Assembly: GCA_031315865.1 (NCBI GenBank) | Contig: JALDRJ010000002.1 | Span: forward strand, 765,147 to 829,146 | Direction: 5' to 3' | Source: Nitrospirales bacterium | GTDB lineage: Bacteria > Nitrospirota > Nitrospiria > Nitrospirales > UBA8639 | DNA length: 64,000 nt | Part shown: piece by piece, positions 1 to 11,242 of the stretch | Layout: each line of letters begins with the position of its first letter | How positions within the stretch are numbered: the first letter of the stretch is position 1 | Notes under the pieces: generated by a model | The model's database searches: none | Told to the model about the DNA's origin: nothing | What the model saw: only the letters and a program-made list of their open reading frames with translations | Translations under genes and position numbers: made by a program

Positions 1-911
1 AATTCCACTGGGAACTCCCGGCCCTGCCTGTCACACGCAACCGTTTCAATGCGTGTGCCGAGGATCGTCGGGGTTTCGGTCTCGAGAAACCGATTCAGTC
101 CCGTGAAATGTGCCTGCCGGTATCGAACCGGAATGATGCAGTCTGACAAGAGTTGTCCGACAGCCTCGTCTCGAGGCAATCCAAACATCACCTCTGCCTG
201 AAAGTTCCAGTCCAGGATCAATCCGTAACTGTCCATGCCGACGACGGCATCCAGGGCCGTATCAATAATCCGTCGATTTTTGGTCTCACTGAGTTTGAGC
301 GCCTGCGACAAACGCGTCACGGCTTTACGGACCAGATACATCGTCAGCAGGATAACCAACAGACTCACCGTCGCCTGCTTCATGATCACGTAATAGGTTT
401 TCTGACGAAGACTCTCCAAGGAAAGCGTCACTCTGATCCACCCCACAAGTTGAGAATTGGCAAGAAGGGGATGAAAAATGACCATGGACTCTCGAGAGCC
501 TTCCTTGCCCTCTTGAATCGAGACACGCACATCAGGATCAGCCTCTCCAAATGTCGGCGGCACAACGGTCTTGCCAATTTTATCCGAGCGATCAGAAGCG
601 ACCACCATATTATCTTTATCGATGACGACCACATCCAAAATTTCGTCATTCGCCTGACTACGGTTCATCAAGGCTTCTTGAACGGGAAACAGATTGTCCA
701 ACACCGCCGCCGCTCCGAGCAGCGACAGTCCTTCGGCCAGAGCCAAGCCATGTTGTTGGGCAGCACTCTCTAACTCCCTATGACGCTCGACAACCTGTAA
801 AAAACCATAGATGCCCATCACGAGCGCAATCACTGTCGAAAGGACAACGATGAGCCATTGTTCGGGCTGCTTCTCGATGAACGTCTGGAAGCGAGACTTA
901 AGAGATTTCAT
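1..911 (-). CDS. Membrane PAS-domain sensor protein, C-terminal part beyond the window
   Basis: The frame is open from an ATG at 911 down to base 1, so about 303 residues are visible and the end is missing. It shows a transmembrane helix at about residues 20-42 (LIVVLSTVIALVMGIYG), a periplasmic stretch of about 110 residues containing VVVIDKDNMVVASDRSDKIG, typical of single-domain extracellular sensors, a second helix at about 170-190 (VSLLVILLTMYLV), and then a PAS domain from about residue 205 (RRIIDTALDAVVGMDSYG; DWNFQAEVMFGLPRDEAVGQ). The output domain lies outside the window and could be a histidine kinase, GGDEF or another PAS. It follows the hybrid kinase gene by 123 bases on the same strand and may belong to its operon. 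The domain reading is confident; the final function is unknown. Confidence 0.75.
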   Translation of the reverse strand, partial: MKSLKSRFQTFIEKQPEQWLIVVLSTVIALVMGIYGFLQVVERHRELESAAQQHGLALAEGLSLLGAAAVLDNLFPVQEALMNRSQANDEILDVVVIDKDNMVVASDRSDKIGKTVVPPTFGEADPDVRVSIQEGKEGSRESMVIFHPLLANSQLVGWIRVTLSLESLRQKTYYVIMKQATVSLLVILLTMYLVRKAVTRLSQALKLSETKNRRIIDTALDAVVGMDSYGLILDWNFQAEVMFGLPRDEAVGQLLSDCIIPVRYRQAHFTGLNRFLETETPTILGTRIETVACDRQGREFPVE

Positions 912-1034
912 ACAGGTCGTTATGGTTCCAGGACTATTCCATTCAAGCCTGACAGTTCAACAGGCACAGGGATGGTTTTCTTCTGAACGCCGAGAAACCG
1001 ATGCCAAATGGCAAACTGATACGTACCCGCACAA

Positions 1035-4010
1035 TCATGATGAGGCATTCCCATCCCCTTGTACTTGTTGAACCATCCTCCCAACACGAGCGAGTTCCTC
1101 CTTAAACTCTTGAACATTGACCGCTTCGGGAGCATCGGAACTCGAATGACAAGCTCTCTCGAGTTGTTCAGCCATCGAAGCGAAGTCCGTCGCCCCAATA
1201 TTTCGGCATATGCCTTTTAATCCATGCGCCGCCTCCGCCAGCGCGGTACGATCGAGACTCGTGACAGCCCGTTCAACTTGATCCACACAGGCCGTTGCAT
1301 CATGGATAAACTGGTCGAGCATCCGCATCACAAACTTGTCTCCCCCCATGGCACGCCACTCGGCCAGGACGCTTTCATCGATAGGAGGCACGTTGACGGA
1401 AAGAGCGGACAGAGGCATGGAAGATTCAGAATTTGCCGCAGACGTTACGCCTTCCTCCATGAGGGCATCCGGCTCATCTTGTCCTTCTCCGAATTCTTCA
1501 CGACCCTCATTTGGGAACCATTTCTCCATGGTCTCGGCAAGCTGTGGAGGCTTAACGGGTTTGGTGATGTAATCGTCCATCCCAGCAGACAAACATTTCT
1601 CCCGATCGCCCTGCATCGCATTGGCGGTCATGGCGATGATTGGGACGCGGTGCAGGCGGTTCATCTCGCCACTCACGTCTGACGCTTCTTCACGACGTCG
1701 GATTTCCCTCGTGGTGTCATACCCATCCATTTCCGGCATTTGACAATCCATCAAAATCAATTGATAGGGAATCCGTGCATAGGCTTCGAGAGCCTCTTGG
1801 CCATTGGCCACAACATCAGCCCGATATCCAAGCCGAGCCAACATTAAAACCGCTAATTCCTGATTCACGCGATGATCATCCACGACCAAGACTCGTCCAA
1901 CTCCCTTTGCTTGCCGCTCCTTGAGACTATGCCGCGTGATGAGGGAAGGTTGAATTTTCCCTAGGGGTTCAATCGTTTCTCCCATTAATATCGCCAAACC
2001 TTCAAAGAGCTGATTTTTTCTGATGGGTTTCGTGAGATACGCCCCAAATCCCGCTTCCCGGGCGTTCGCCCCATCTCCACGTTTTCCGACGGATGTGAGC
2101 AACATCAATTTCAAGTCTGACAGTTGAGAATCACCCTTGATGACTCGAGCCAACGAAAACCCATCCATGCCCTGCATCTGTCCATCGACGATACAGATAT
2201 CGAAAGGATGGCCTTGCGACAGATGTTCATGCAGCAGAGCCAAGCCTTCGTCCGGAGTCGCCGCGATCACACAGTCCATTCCCCAATCTTGCGCGTAGCG
2301 CATGAGAAGATACCGATTCGTGCTGTTATCGTCGATACAACACAGACGCAGCCCTTTGAGCGTAGATCTGGGAATCACGACCGGTTGCGTCGATTGCTTT
2401 CCAAGCTTCAACGTAAACCAAAAAATACTGCCCTTCCCCACCTGACTCGTTACCCCGATCCCTCCGCCCATCAGTTCGACTAATTGTTTACAGATGGCCA
2501 ACCCTAATCCTGTTCCACCATATTTTCTGGTCGTTGAACTATCCGCTTGCGTAAATGACTGAAACAGTTTTCGTTGAGCGTCCGGAGCGATCCCAACTCC
2601 AGTGTCGGACACATGCACACGAATCGTGATTTCATGCTCGGTCTCGTCTTCACGCAGCACCTGGACGCCGACTTCCCCGGATTCCGTGAATTTAATCGCA
2701 TTCCCGATCAAGTTGAGTAGCACCTGTCGAATGCGTCCGGGATCTCCTCGCAGGGAGGTCGGCACGTCATCAAATACGAGACCCGTCAATTCCAACCCTT
2801 TGCGAGACGCTCGTTCGGCCAGTAAATCCAATGTTTCCTCTAGAGCCACCTGCAAGTCGAAATCGATCACCTCGAGTTCGAGTTTACCGGCTTCAATTTT
2901 CGAGAAATCAAGAATGTCATTGATGATCGTCAAGAGGGCATCGGATGAATTGCGAACCGTCTCGGCATAGTAACGTTGCGCATCGGTCAGCGCTGTCTCC
3001 AATAACAATCCGGTCATACCAATGACCCCGTTCATGGGCGTCCGTATTTCATGGCTCATCGTGGCAAGAAATTCGGCTTTCGCACGAGCTGCCTCCAACG
3101 CTTCATCACGCGAAATCCCAAGTTGGAGATTTTTACTCTCGAGGTCGAGCGCCGTCTCTCGTAGCTGAGTTTGAATTCGTTCTCGCTCTTCATTCTCGGA
3201 TCGCAATAATGCGTTGGCCTGAGACAGTTCCTCTGTTCGATGGGCCACTTGCTCTTCGAGCTCTTCTTGATGTTGTGCCAATTGCCGGTCACGTTCCTGA
3301 ATTTGAACAACCATCTCGTTAAAGCCGTCGATGAGCGTTCCCACCTCATCTGACGTATTTTTTTTGACGCGCAAGGAATAGTCTTTTTTCTGAGAAATCC
3401 GTCGAGAGACGGTGGTCAACTCCATGAGAGGATCCGTGATCATCCGTTGTATTCTGGAGGACAGCAGGAACGAGACGACGGCAGAAATAATAAACACCAA
3501 GACCGTGATACCCAGAATTTCCTGCAATCGTGCGCTGACCACGCTGAGACGCACTTGCAGATAGAGGACGCCTAACCGTTCGCCATTCAACGTAATGTCG
3601 CGAATAATCGCGACGGATTGCCAAGAGATTTGACTACTTTCCTCCCCGGCCTCCTGAAGTGTCCAACCCGGTTCGACGGCGTCACCATAGTTCGCAAAGA
3701 CGCTCCCGTGTCGATCGAAAATCGTGACGCGGGTAATATCGGGATGAAAATGTATCGCGCCCAACGTTTCCTTCGCGGCCGCGTTATCGTTGAAAGCCAA
3801 CGCGGCCGTGCTATTCGCTCCGATGACATTGGCCAGGATGGCCAGTTCACGCATCGATGCCTGCCGGAGAAGGTACAGATCGTTGAGGATCAGAATGCCA
3901 TACGATGACAACAAGGCCGTCCCCGTGGTCGCAAGAATCACCAGCAACATCTTGCCTTTTATCGATGTCCTATTGAGACTCTCTCGAATTTTCTGGATCA
4001 GGTTCTTCAT
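1035..4010 (-). CDS. CHASE8-like/HAMP hybrid sensor histidine kinase with two receivers and an Hpt domain
   Basis: The 991-residue product is an inner-membrane phosphorelay protein of BarA-like layout. In order: a transmembrane helix (21-43), a periplasmic sensor (44-165) with the pattern [20 protein letters not shown] and [20 protein letters not shown], which resembles CHASE8, a second helix (167-187), HAMP (about 188-240), a coiled coil (240-310), HisKA with His320 in [13 protein letters not shown], HATPase (N box NLIGNAIKF at 433-441, G boxes around 470-502), receiver 1 with Asp609, receiver 2 with Asp755, and Hpt with His929 in AAHGLKG. All phosphotransfer residues are present. The ATG at 4010 overlaps the stop of the YfiR-family gene by four bases, so the two are probably translationally coupled. 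CHASE8 is the sensor type found in YfiN, the known partner of YfiR; that the periplasmic pair interacts here is inference. Confidence 0.92.
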   Translation of the reverse strand: MKNLIQKIRESLNRTSIKGKMLLVILATTGTALLSSYGILILNDLYLLRQASMRELAILANVIGANSTAALAFNDNAAAKETLGAIHFHPDITRVTIFDRHGSVFANYGDAVEPGWTLQEAGEESSQISWQSVAIIRDITLNGERLGVLYLQVRLSVVSARLQEILGITVLVFIISAVVSFLLSSRIQRMITDPLMELTTVSRRISQKKDYSLRVKKNTSDEVGTLIDGFNEMVVQIQERDRQLAQHQEELEEQVAHRTEELSQANALLRSENEERERIQTQLRETALDLESKNLQLGISRDEALEAARAKAEFLATMSHEIRTPMNGVIGMTGLLLETALTDAQRYYAETVRNSSDALLTIINDILDFSKIEAGKLELEVIDFDLQVALEETLDLLAERASRKGLELTGLVFDDVPTSLRGDPGRIRQVLLNLIGNAIKFTESGEVGVQVLREDETEHEITIRVHVSDTGVGIAPDAQRKLFQSFTQADSSTTRKYGGTGLGLAICKQLVELMGGGIGVTSQVGKGSIFWFTLKLGKQSTQPVVIPRSTLKGLRLCCIDDNSTNRYLLMRYAQDWGMDCVIAATPDEGLALLHEHLSQGHPFDICIVDGQMQGMDGFSLARVIKGDSQLSDLKLMLLTSVGKRGDGANAREAGFGAYLTKPIRKNQLFEGLAILMGETIEPLGKIQPSLITRHSLKERQAKGVGRVLVVDDHRVNQELAVLMLARLGYRADVVANGQEALEAYARIPYQLILMDCQMPEMDGYDTTREIRRREEASDVSGEMNRLHRVPIIAMTANAMQGDREKCLSAGMDDYITKPVKPPQLAETMEKWFPNEGREEFGEGQDEPDALMEEGVTSAANSESSMPLSALSVNVPPIDESVLAEWRAMGGDKFVMRMLDQFIHDATACVDQVERAVTSLDRTALAEAAHGLKGICRNIGATDFASMAEQLERACHSSSDAPEAVNVQEFKEELARVGRMVQQVQGDGNASS

Positions 4011-4576
4011 TGTATTCTGATAATTTTGGCGAGCCGGAGCAGCTTTGAGCTCAATCGAATATGCTTCGCCTCCAGGGCATCGGGATTGACGGCAAACCGA
4101 ATTTTATTGTCTTGATGGAAAAATTGAATCATGCCGCCTTGCTCCAGAAACCCACGAGATTCTCCCACGATCAACCCCGTACTTTTCTGCAGAATCTCTT
4201 GCAGTTTTTGAGAGTGTTTGGCTGTTTTCTCATCCACGAATACCACCTGACACGTATGAATTTGTGCGGAGGATACATTGTGATGCACCCGAAACCTTCG
4301 TGATTGCACTAACTTTTCGTCCAATGTTCGTTCAAGAAAATCGATGAATGTTCGTTCGCCAAAATGACAGACATGAATGAATTTGTCCTCGTTCGTCAAA
4401 ACCTCATCAGGCCATTCAGTAAATTGCGAAAAATGATACAGGAAGGCCGATTTAACGTTATATTCCATAGAAGATTCAGCGATCGTGTGACAGGGCCAGC
4501 ACAGGGCGATCACCAGTCCAATTACCATGACAACAGGAGATGCGTGAGGAGAGGGAGTAACTATCGAGAAAGTCAT
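4007..4576 (-). CDS. YfiR-family periplasmic regulator (DUF4154)
   Basis: About 189 residues. The ATG at 4576 is preferred because it leads straight into a signal peptide ([21 protein letters not shown]); the open frame also allows a TTG nine codons earlier. No strong ribosome-binding site is visible for either. The mature part carries the YfiR hallmarks: the N-terminal [34 protein letters not shown] in the middle, CQVVFVD, and the C-terminal block [20 protein letters not shown] followed by [27 protein letters not shown]. In Pseudomonas, YfiR is a periplasmic repressor of the diguanylate cyclase YfiN. Here the downstream, overlapping partner is a hybrid histidine kinase and not a GGDEF protein. 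The gene starts 72 bases after the TonB-dependent receptor, suggesting a shared transcript. Family assignment is confident; the target kinase is inferred from context. Confidence 0.88.
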   Translation of the reverse strand: MTFSIVTPSPHASPVVMVIGLVIALCWPCHTIAESSMEYNVKSAFLYHFSQFTEWPDEVLTNEDKFIHVCHFGERTFIDFLERTLDEKLVQSRRFRVHHNVSSAQIHTCQVVFVDEKTAKHSQKLQEILQKSTGLIVGESRGFLEQGGMIQFFHQDNKIRFAVNPDALEAKHIRLSSKLLRLAKIIRIQ

Positions 4577-4648
4577 GTGATGTGCTTTAGACGTTGGGCT
4601 CAATCACGCTAGAAATGAACGTTATGGGAGATGCTTCATTTCTGTCGC

Positions 4649-6712
4649 TTAAAAACTCCAAGTGACTTTTCCGTAGATGCTTCGTTGCACTTCCGTCGCC
4701 TGCGTCTGGAGAAAACTGGGGGCCATTTCAGGATGATGTTTATCCAGAAGGTTTTGCCCGACGAGTGCAACTTCAAGCTTCTTCCATGGCTTCCATCCGA
4801 GTCGAAGATCCAGCTCCCAGTAGCCCGGAATCGAAAGACTCGGAAGCGCATCGACATACCGCACCCATGAATCCAGCTCCACGTTATGGGGGAGACTCAT
4901 CAAAGATCGGATCGATACTTGGTGGCTAGGACTGCCCTTTTCATCCGTATCCGGCAGCCCCAACGCCCCGGCCTCAGTATCGACATCCAGATTCAGGTAC
5001 GTGTATGCCCCTCGAATTTGCCATGATTTCAACACTTGAAGGTTGGCCGCCACCTCCACACCATGCGTGCGCGCTTCTTTATTATTCACAAACTGAAAGG
5101 TCGGGAGCGGCGTGACCGCGACACGTTTTGTCGCTAATAGGTTGTCATACAAGTTATAAAACGCCGTGATATCAAGGGTCGCCTCTTGGATTGGAGACAA
5201 TCGATAGCCGACTTCAAAGGCGACCAGACTCTCAACGCCAAGCTGCTGGTTGCCTGTTAGATTCAGAGGGACCGGGAGGGCAGGAGGATTGGGAGGTTGC
5301 ACGACCGCGCCATGGTCAGCCGCACGCGAGGGCACTCTGACCGCGCGCGAGACGGCGACCCACCAGGCATGTTCCGGCACGGGCTGCCACAGGACTCGGC
5401 CGCTAGGCTGAAACTCAAAGCCCGTGAAGTCGTTGTGAGAAACCTTGGTCCCGAACGTGATGCTGACCTCATCATTGAACGCCGTGATTTCGTCTTGAAC
5501 GAACGCATTGATCAGGTTCAACGTTTTCGACCTGGGAATAGGCGCTACGGTGAACCGCCTCCCAAAATCATCAAACCAAATTCGATACCCGAGCCCCCAC
5601 ACGATATCTTGCGCGTACGGCAGTGCGAACCGATGCTGGAAATCGAGGTCCAACGTGTCGATCGTCGTTTTGATCGCTGATTCCTTCCGGTAGAATCGAT
5701 CGTAGAAGAACTGAAGTTCCATGTCCGAGTCTTGTGAAAAGGTCCGCGCCCACCTCAATAGAATGTGTCCCCCCGCCATCTCGACATCTTCATCTCGAAC
5801 CTGCGAGAAGGATGGCGCGACAAGTGTCGGAAGCACCACGCGTTGTCCGGCATTTCCGCGGTAGATTCCCCCCTCGGCCATAAGCCGATTGTCGACATTG
5901 ATATCCCAATCGCTACGAAATCCTCCTCGAACCACTCGCCAATCATCATGGGCTCCGCCTTGAATAAATGCCGTGTCTCGATTCAGGCCTTTGGCAAACA
6001 GACGGTAATGAAGGTCATTGCCAAGCTGTCCGCCATAGCGGACTCCACCGATGGCTTCCTCCGACCCACCTAAGGCCGAGACGAGTCCTCCCTGAGTCGT
6101 TTTGGCGCTTTTCGTCATAATATTGATCACTCCGTTCACCGCATTGACCCCCCAGAGGGTTCCTCCTGGACCTCGAATCACTTCGATGCGGTCGATGTCT
6201 TCAAGCAACGTATCGTTGACCTCCCAGACCGTTCCGGCAAAGAACGGGTTATACACATTCCGGCCATCGATTAAGACCAGCATTTTGTTGCTAAAGCGTC
6301 CGTTGAAGCCTCTCGCGGAAACGGCCCATTTATTATTGTCCAAACGCGCGACATGCATTCCCGGCACCATGCGCAGGGCTTCCGGAATACTGGTCACGCC
6401 AGACCGTCGAATATCTTCTTGGGTAATGACGAACACCGCCGCGGCCGCTCCTGAAAGCTTCTCTTTTTTCTTGGACACGGAAGTGATTTCGATACCCATG
6501 AGCTCTTCCAGACTTAACTGGGTAAAATCTTCGATTGGGATCTCAGTTTCTTCAGGAGATTCGAAAGATTCTCCTCCTACGGCAGAGGGCAAGACGAGAC
6601 CACTGCACAAAAGGACAAGACAGGAGATGGAAATCCGAGCACCGGTACGAACGTACGCAACGAACCAATTCGTAGCGGGCGCTCTTCTTTCCAAACACGG
6701 TGATTGAAGCAT
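4649..6712 (-). CDS. TonB-dependent outer-membrane receptor
   Basis: A 687-residue outer-membrane beta-barrel receptor for TonB-driven import of an unidentified ligand. The frame is open up to 6877, but the ATG at 6712 is chosen because CAGGAG lies eight bases upstream and a signal peptide follows (ISISCLVLLCSGLVLPSAVG). After a short linker with LSLEELMGIEITSVSKKKEK comes the plug domain (FVITQEDIRRSGVTSIPEAL, RGFNGRFSNKMLVLIDGRNV, DRIEVIRGPGGTLWGVNAVN), then the barrel, ending in the aromatic terminus KVTWSF that is usual for BamA substrates. The plug resembles BtuB/CirA-type receptors, but the substrate cannot be read from sequence. No ExbB, ExbD or TonB is nearby. It lies directly upstream of the YfiR-family and hybrid kinase genes, so it may sense as well as transport. 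Confidence 0.92.
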   Translation of the reverse strand: MLQSPCLERRAPATNWFVAYVRTGARISISCLVLLCSGLVLPSAVGGESFESPEETEIPIEDFTQLSLEELMGIEITSVSKKKEKLSGAAAAVFVITQEDIRRSGVTSIPEALRMVPGMHVARLDNNKWAVSARGFNGRFSNKMLVLIDGRNVYNPFFAGTVWEVNDTLLEDIDRIEVIRGPGGTLWGVNAVNGVINIMTKSAKTTQGGLVSALGGSEEAIGGVRYGGQLGNDLHYRLFAKGLNRDTAFIQGGAHDDWRVVRGGFRSDWDINVDNRLMAEGGIYRGNAGQRVVLPTLVAPSFSQVRDEDVEMAGGHILLRWARTFSQDSDMELQFFYDRFYRKESAIKTTIDTLDLDFQHRFALPYAQDIVWGLGYRIWFDDFGRRFTVAPIPRSKTLNLINAFVQDEITAFNDEVSITFGTKVSHNDFTGFEFQPSGRVLWQPVPEHAWWVAVSRAVRVPSRAADHGAVVQPPNPPALPVPLNLTGNQQLGVESLVAFEVGYRLSPIQEATLDITAFYNLYDNLLATKRVAVTPLPTFQFVNNKEARTHGVEVAANLQVLKSWQIRGAYTYLNLDVDTEAGALGLPDTDEKGSPSHQVSIRSLMSLPHNVELDSWVRYVDALPSLSIPGYWELDLRLGWKPWKKLEVALVGQNLLDKHHPEMAPSFLQTQATEVQRSIYGKVTWSF

Positions 6713-6932
6713 GCCGAGTGCTCCTGAACAGGCCTGGAAGCCTGCTTCCTGAAACATCCATAGAAGTTCCATCCCTTCTATGTACGAAGGGTTTTCTATT
6801 TTTTCTATCGGATTCTTAAGAGTGTTTCTGAACCGTTGAAAGTGAGAGGGGGTGAACCGGAGGGCAGCAATGCACAACCCATACAGACAGGGATCTCATC
6901 GGAAAGAAGGCCGCCGTCATCTTGACGATTTC

Positions 6933-7093
6933 GTTATGGCCGTTTCAGTGATGCCGAAACGATACAGTGCGCCCCTGCACGCCTTGGCTCTTCAAAACGT
7001 GAGAGAGACATCCATGTGTGTCAGGACCTCCAAGCGGGCATCACCTTCCGCTTGTGACAACGTCATACCGCGCGGGGTGTGTCGTCTGTATCG
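6933..7093 (-). repeat. Copy A of a diverged ~160-bp sequence of unknown nature
   Basis: This stretch aligns with 11163-11324 over its whole length with one single-base gap. On the minus strand both copies can encode the same peptide core (TPRG, TLSQAEGD, VLT) followed by an in-frame TGA, and many differences fall in third codon positions. Both also keep a hairpin whose arms are CGTTTC and GAAACG. It sits about 30 bases after the stop of the 7127-10846 kinase and upstream of the TonB-dependent receptor. The rest of the 6713-7126 gap shows nothing else I can name. It could be a gene remnant or a structured RNA element. Confidence 0.6.
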
Positions 7094-7126
7094 ATTGGAA
7101 TGTAGTTGGATTCGCGATAATTCTTT

Positions 7127-10100
7127 TCATGAACGTATGTAGGCCTCCAGTGCCTCCTGAGCTCGACGGAATTCTGGCCGTATCCCATCTATCGTATGAA
7201 TAGCGTCATCAATAACACCAGCTTTCGCCAGTCGTTCGGCTTCGGCGGCTATGGCCTGGATTCGTTGCACGCCCAGATTGGCGCATATCCCTTTCAACCC
7301 ATGGGCCGCTTCGATCAACGCTCGTGTATCCCGCTCATCAACCGCCTGAATCACTTCATCCACACAGCATGTCGCGTCCTCGATAAACTGAGCGACCATT
7401 TTGCCGACAAGTTCCCGGCCACCGAGCTCAATGAGCTCATCCATCACGGCAGGATCAATGACCGGAGAATCGGCTGGACAGGCGGTCGCATTTTGTGTTC
7501 TCGCGTTTTGGTCAGTATTGTTCATGACTGGCTCCTTCTTGTTAATCTCGTCAATGGCCATCTTTCGTAACCACTTGTTCAGCAATTCGGATAGTTGAGC
7601 GGAGTGAATAGGTTTCGCCAGATAATCATCCATTCCGGCATCTAAACATTTCTCACGGTCTCCAGCCATGGCATTCGCCGTCATGGCGATGATGGGTAGC
7701 CGGTGCTGCTCACGAATTTCCTGTATCGTCCTGTGCTTGTGACGAGACATCTCAAGCCGCCGAATTTCTCTCGTGGCCTCATAACCATCCATCTCAGGCA
7801 TTTGACAGTCCATCAAAATCAAGTCATAGGGAACGTCTCGTACCGCTTCGACGGCTTCTTTCCCATTGCTCACGACATCAACCCGATGTCCCCAGCCTTC
7901 AAGTCTCAACATCGCGAGTTGTTGGTTGACGTGTTGATCATCCACGACGAGGATACGAGATGCAGGATGCGAGACGTCGGCATCGCCGGGCTTGGCTTGT
8001 TTCATGGAGCGTTCACCTTCATGCCGGGCATTCGTTGGGGCGTGCATCACCGTGGCCAAACATTGCGCGAGCGCCTTCTTCCGGACCGGTTTGCTGAGAT
8101 ACGCTTCTAGCCCCCTTTCAGATGATTTCGTCGAATCTTCTGGTTTTCCTAACGACGACAAGAGAATTAACTTGGTGAACGAGAGTGCCGGATCGCCTTT
8201 AATGGCCCTGGCCAACGTCACCCCATCCATTCCGGGCATGTGAAAATCCAGAATGGCGAGATCAAACGGCTTTCCCCTTGCCACTCCTGCATGTAGAATC
8301 GCGAGCGCTTCAGCCGGAGTGGATGCCGTCACCGCTTCCATACCCCAATCTTGTGCGTATTGGGTCAGCAGGTAACGGTTGGTCGAATGATCATCCACGC
8401 AACAGATTCGCACCCCCTGCAGTTCGTCTTCAAAGGGTTGCTGGGCTTCGAACCTGTGCTCCTGCTTCTCAAGTTTCACGGTAAACCAGAAAAGGCTCCC
8501 TTGTCCTACTCGACTCTCGACGCCGATAGTCCCATTCATCAGTTCGACTAATCGCTTGCAGATCACGAGTCCCAACCCCGTCCCGCCATATTTCCTCGTC
8601 GTCGAGCTATCGGCCTGCGTGAACGCCTGAAACAAGCGATCCTGCACGTCGGGGGCAATTCCAATCCCCGTATCCGACACTTGAACACGGAGCTCAATGT
8701 CTGAATCCGTCTCGTTCAATCGCAACACTTGAATGCCCACTTCGCCGGCATCGGTAAACTTAATCGCGTTGCTCACGAGATTCAGGAGTACTTGCCGCAA
8801 TCGACCAGGGTCACCCCGAACGGCGGTCGTGACATCAGGAAAGACAAACGTCGAAATTTCCAAGTCTTTGGACAGCGCTTTCTCAGTCAACAGGTCGAGC
8901 GTTTCCTCGACAGCAACTTGAAAATCGAAATCGATTGCTTCGAGTTCAAGCTTTCCCGCCTCGATTTTTGAGAAATCAAGAATATCGTTGATGATCGTCA
9001 TCAACGCTTCTCCGGAATTCCTTACCGTTTCAGCATAAAATTTTTGCGAGCGGGTCAGGTCGGTTTCCATCAACAGTCCCGTCATACCGATCACCCCGTT
9101 CATCGGCGTACGTATCTCATGACTCATGGTCGCCAAAAATTCTGACTTTGAACGAGCGGCCGCGACCGCCTCATCCCGTGCTTGAGCCAGCTCTTGATTC
9201 TTCACTTCGAGTTCTTTCGCCACTCTGGCCAACTGCTCTTCTTTTTGCTTCCGTTCGGTCATGTCTCGAACGAGCGCAATCATGCATTCCTTCCCTCCCA
9301 TTTCAATCACGGACGAGGAGATTTCCGCCACCAACCGACGACCAGTCTTCGTCGTACAGGAGAGCTGATCGGTCCATCCATACCCACGCTCGGAAACGGA
9401 TTGACAGAAATCCAACAACGTTTGGCCATCATTGGGATGAATCGCAAAAACCGAAAGGGATGTTAATTCTGCCTCGGAATACTCCAACATATTCGCGGCG
9501 CAGGAGTTGGCTTCGAGGATCGTGTTGGCCTTGAGATCAACGACAAAGATGGCATCATTCGAATGGCTAAAAATCTTTCGAAACCGCTCTTCACTGTCGA
9601 TCAAGGCCTTTTCCGCGCGCTTCCTCATGGAAATATCCTTGAACGTCACGACCGCGCCACTCATCTCATGGTCTTCGCCGCACAATGAGGTCCGGGTAGA
9701 CTCTGCCGGAAACCGGGCTCCATCTTTTCGAAAAAATTCGCTATGATTCAACTCCCCGATGTCTCTCTCTAAGCCCACGTCATCAGCTGACCCTAGAGAG
9801 GCCTTTTGTGAAGACAGCATGATACTCGGGAGAGGTTGAATCAGATGTTCTGGCTTGCCAATGAGTTCATGACCCTCCCAACCGAGCAGTCTCGTGGCCG
9901 TCCTGTTCACGAACGTAATATTCCCCTGTTGGTCCACGCCATAAATACCTTCTCCAGCGGCCTCGAGGATCAGTTCCTGTCGTCTCGCTAATTGTCGGGC
10001 CTCCTCGGTGGCTTCTTGGATACGTTTTTCTAATTCTTCCTGTGATTGCTGAAGTTGCTTGTCTCGTTCTTGAATCTGCTCCAACATATCATTGAACCCA

Positions 10101-10846
10101 TCGATTAACATCCCCACTTCATCATCGGTTTGCTTGTGTAAGCGAAGACTATAGTCCCTCTGTTTCGTGATTCGACGCACGAGTGCCGTCAATTCCGTCA
10201 CTGGCCCGGCAATCGCGCCTTGCAAACGTGAGGACAACACGAACGCGAGCAAGGTCGCGGCAATCAACAGGACTCCGGCGTAACTGGCATATTCTGCAAT
10301 CGTAACGTACAGGGACTTGATGTTGGACTTGAGGTAAAGCGTTCCGATCTTGCGATGATCATGATGAATAAGATGAACAAGCTCGAGACTATGCTTATTA
10401 AAGAGATAACTCCTGTTAGCCCTGACGACTGGTGGAGTAAACCCTTCAGGATGACGAGCATACTGAGCGAACACCAGATCATTGGCATCGTATAAGACGG
10501 CAGCGTTGATACCAATTTGTAAGTGTAGCGTGTGAAGCAATGTCGTTCCCGCGCCCGCATCCCCTTGAAGAAGGGCTGGAACGCTACTGTCCGCGATCAC
10601 ACTGGCTTGGGACGACAGCTCCTGGACCATCGTCTGCCGCAACGTCACTAAATAGGTCACGATAAAGACTTCGAATGCGACAAGAAGGGCGACGCAGGTC
10701 GTCAATGTTGTCAGGGATTTGAGTTTTCTCCTAAGCGGGGCGTTCACAAAACGACGAATGCTCTCCTTCGGACTAATCCGAGATCTTCTCTTTCGAGAGT
10801 TCCCTTGTGTCAACAACAGCTTGCGCAATGAACCAAGTTGTTTCAT
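7127..10846 (-). CDS. CHASE8-like/HAMP/PAS/PAS hybrid sensor histidine kinase with two receivers and an Hpt domain
   Basis: A 1239-residue membrane phosphorelay kinase, paralogous to the one at 1035-4010. It has a cytoplasmic basic N-terminus, a transmembrane helix (49-68), a periplasmic CHASE8-like sensor (70-182; [36 protein letters not shown]), a second helix (188-206), HAMP (207-262), a coiled coil, PAS 1 (290-405; [20 protein letters not shown]), PAS 2 (417-535; [20 protein letters not shown]), HisKA with His576, HATPase (NLVSNAIKF), receiver 1 with Asp867, receiver 2 with Asp1013 and Hpt with His1182. All catalytic positions look intact. Compared with its paralogue it adds two PAS domains. 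The ATG at 10846 has no obvious ribosome-binding site. It stands apart from neighbours by more than 200 bases on each side. The signal and the target regulator are unknown. Confidence 0.93.
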   Translation of the reverse strand: MKQLGSLRKLLLTQGNSRKRRSRISPKESIRRFVNAPLRRKLKSLTTLTTCVALLVAFEVFIVTYLVTLRQTMVQELSSQASVIADSSVPALLQGDAGAGTTLLHTLHLQIGINAAVLYDANDLVFAQYARHPEGFTPPVVRANRSYLFNKHSLELVHLIHHDHRKIGTLYLKSNIKSLYVTIAEYASYAGVLLIAATLLAFVLSSRLQGAIAGPVTELTALVRRITKQRDYSLRLHKQTDDEVGMLIDGFNDMLEQIQERDKQLQQSQEELEKRIQEATEEARQLARRQELILEAAGEGIYGVDQQGNITFVNRTATRLLGWEGHELIGKPEHLIQPLPSIMLSSQKASLGSADDVGLERDIGELNHSEFFRKDGARFPAESTRTSLCGEDHEMSGAVVTFKDISMRKRAEKALIDSEERFRKIFSHSNDAIFVVDLKANTILEANSCAANMLEYSEAELTSLSVFAIHPNDGQTLLDFCQSVSERGYGWTDQLSCTTKTGRRLVAEISSSVIEMGGKECMIALVRDMTERKQKEEQLARVAKELEVKNQELAQARDEAVAAARSKSEFLATMSHEIRTPMNGVIGMTGLLMETDLTRSQKFYAETVRNSGEALMTIINDILDFSKIEAGKLELEAIDFDFQVAVEETLDLLTEKALSKDLEISTFVFPDVTTAVRGDPGRLRQVLLNLVSNAIKFTDAGEVGIQVLRLNETDSDIELRVQVSDTGIGIAPDVQDRLFQAFTQADSSTTRKYGGTGLGLVICKRLVELMNGTIGVESRVGQGSLFWFTVKLEKQEHRFEAQQPFEDELQGVRICCVDDHSTNRYLLTQYAQDWGMEAVTASTPAEALAILHAGVARGKPFDLAILDFHMPGMDGVTLARAIKGDPALSFTKLILLSSLGKPEDSTKSSERGLEAYLSKPVRKKALAQCLATVMHAPTNARHEGERSMKQAKPGDADVSHPASRILVVDDQHVNQQLAMLRLEGWGHRVDVVSNGKEAVEAVRDVPYDLILMDCQMPEMDGYEATREIRRLEMSRHKHRTIQEIREQHRLPIIAMTANAMAGDREKCLDAGMDDYLAKPIHSAQLSELLNKWLRKMAIDEINKKEPVMNNTDQNARTQNATACPADSPVIDPAVMDELIELGGRELVGKMVAQFIEDATCCVDEVIQAVDERDTRALIEAAHGLKGICANLGVQRIQAIAAEAERLAKAGVIDDAIHTIDGIRPEFRRAQEALEAYIRS

Positions 10847-11023
10847 AGGAGAATCTTGCTTGACAGCTTCTTGCAGACGGTTTACTACCGGACGTCCCGG
10901 TGGAGTCGCAGCTTCACCGTGATCTCCGCGATAGGGGACACACGTATCTCAAAGTGAACGTGGGAAAAAGAATCGATGCGAGCATCGTCGTTTTTTAAGA
11001 CCTTCTTCTTTCTTTTTCTCATC

Positions 11024-11242
11024 TCAATCGGAATTTTCTGAACGTTTCTTGAGAAGTCGAAGAAGCCAGTCGTTGGAAATCCAGACTAAGGGATCGAGAA
11101 GATCAATAGTCAGCCTGCCCACTGGCATGGTGACAAGAGGTGTCCCGATTGGGCCCGAGGGGGTTATAGCCGTTTCAGCGATACCGAAACGGTACAGCGC
11201 TTCCTTAACACGCCTTTGCGCTTCAAGACGTGAGAAAAACAT
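11024..11242 (-). CDS. Possible 72-residue orphan ORF overlapping repeat copy B (doubtful)
   Basis: An ATG at 11242 (with a TTG just before it) opens a frame of 72 residues starting MFFSRLEAQRRVKEALYRFG and ending in a basic tail (LLRLLKKRSENSD). The first part lies inside repeat copy B; the matching frame in copy A is broken by a one-base gap, so the pair does not support a conserved protein. No ribosome-binding site is clear. Downstream at 10974-10987 is a small hairpin (CGATG/CATCG) followed by a T-rich run on the minus strand, possibly a weak terminator. It could be a real small gene, a decayed gene or chance. The stretch 10847-11023 holds nothing else recognisable. Confidence 0.25.
   Translation of the reverse strand: MFFSRLEAQRRVKEALYRFGIAETAITPSGPIGTPLVTMPVGRLTIDLLDPLVWISNDWLLRLLKKRSENSD

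Noticed and set aside
153-773. A 206-codon rightward frame near the left edge
   Set aside because: It is antisense to the open PAS-sensor frame (911 to 1), whose protein has clear membrane helices and a PAS domain; the rightward product is rich in His, Arg and Gln and resembles no family.
6713-7126. A cobalamin or c-di-GMP riboswitch upstream of the TonB-dependent receptor
   Set aside because: I looked for the conserved blocks of both classes and found none; the only structure is the repeat with the CGTTTC/GAAACG stem.
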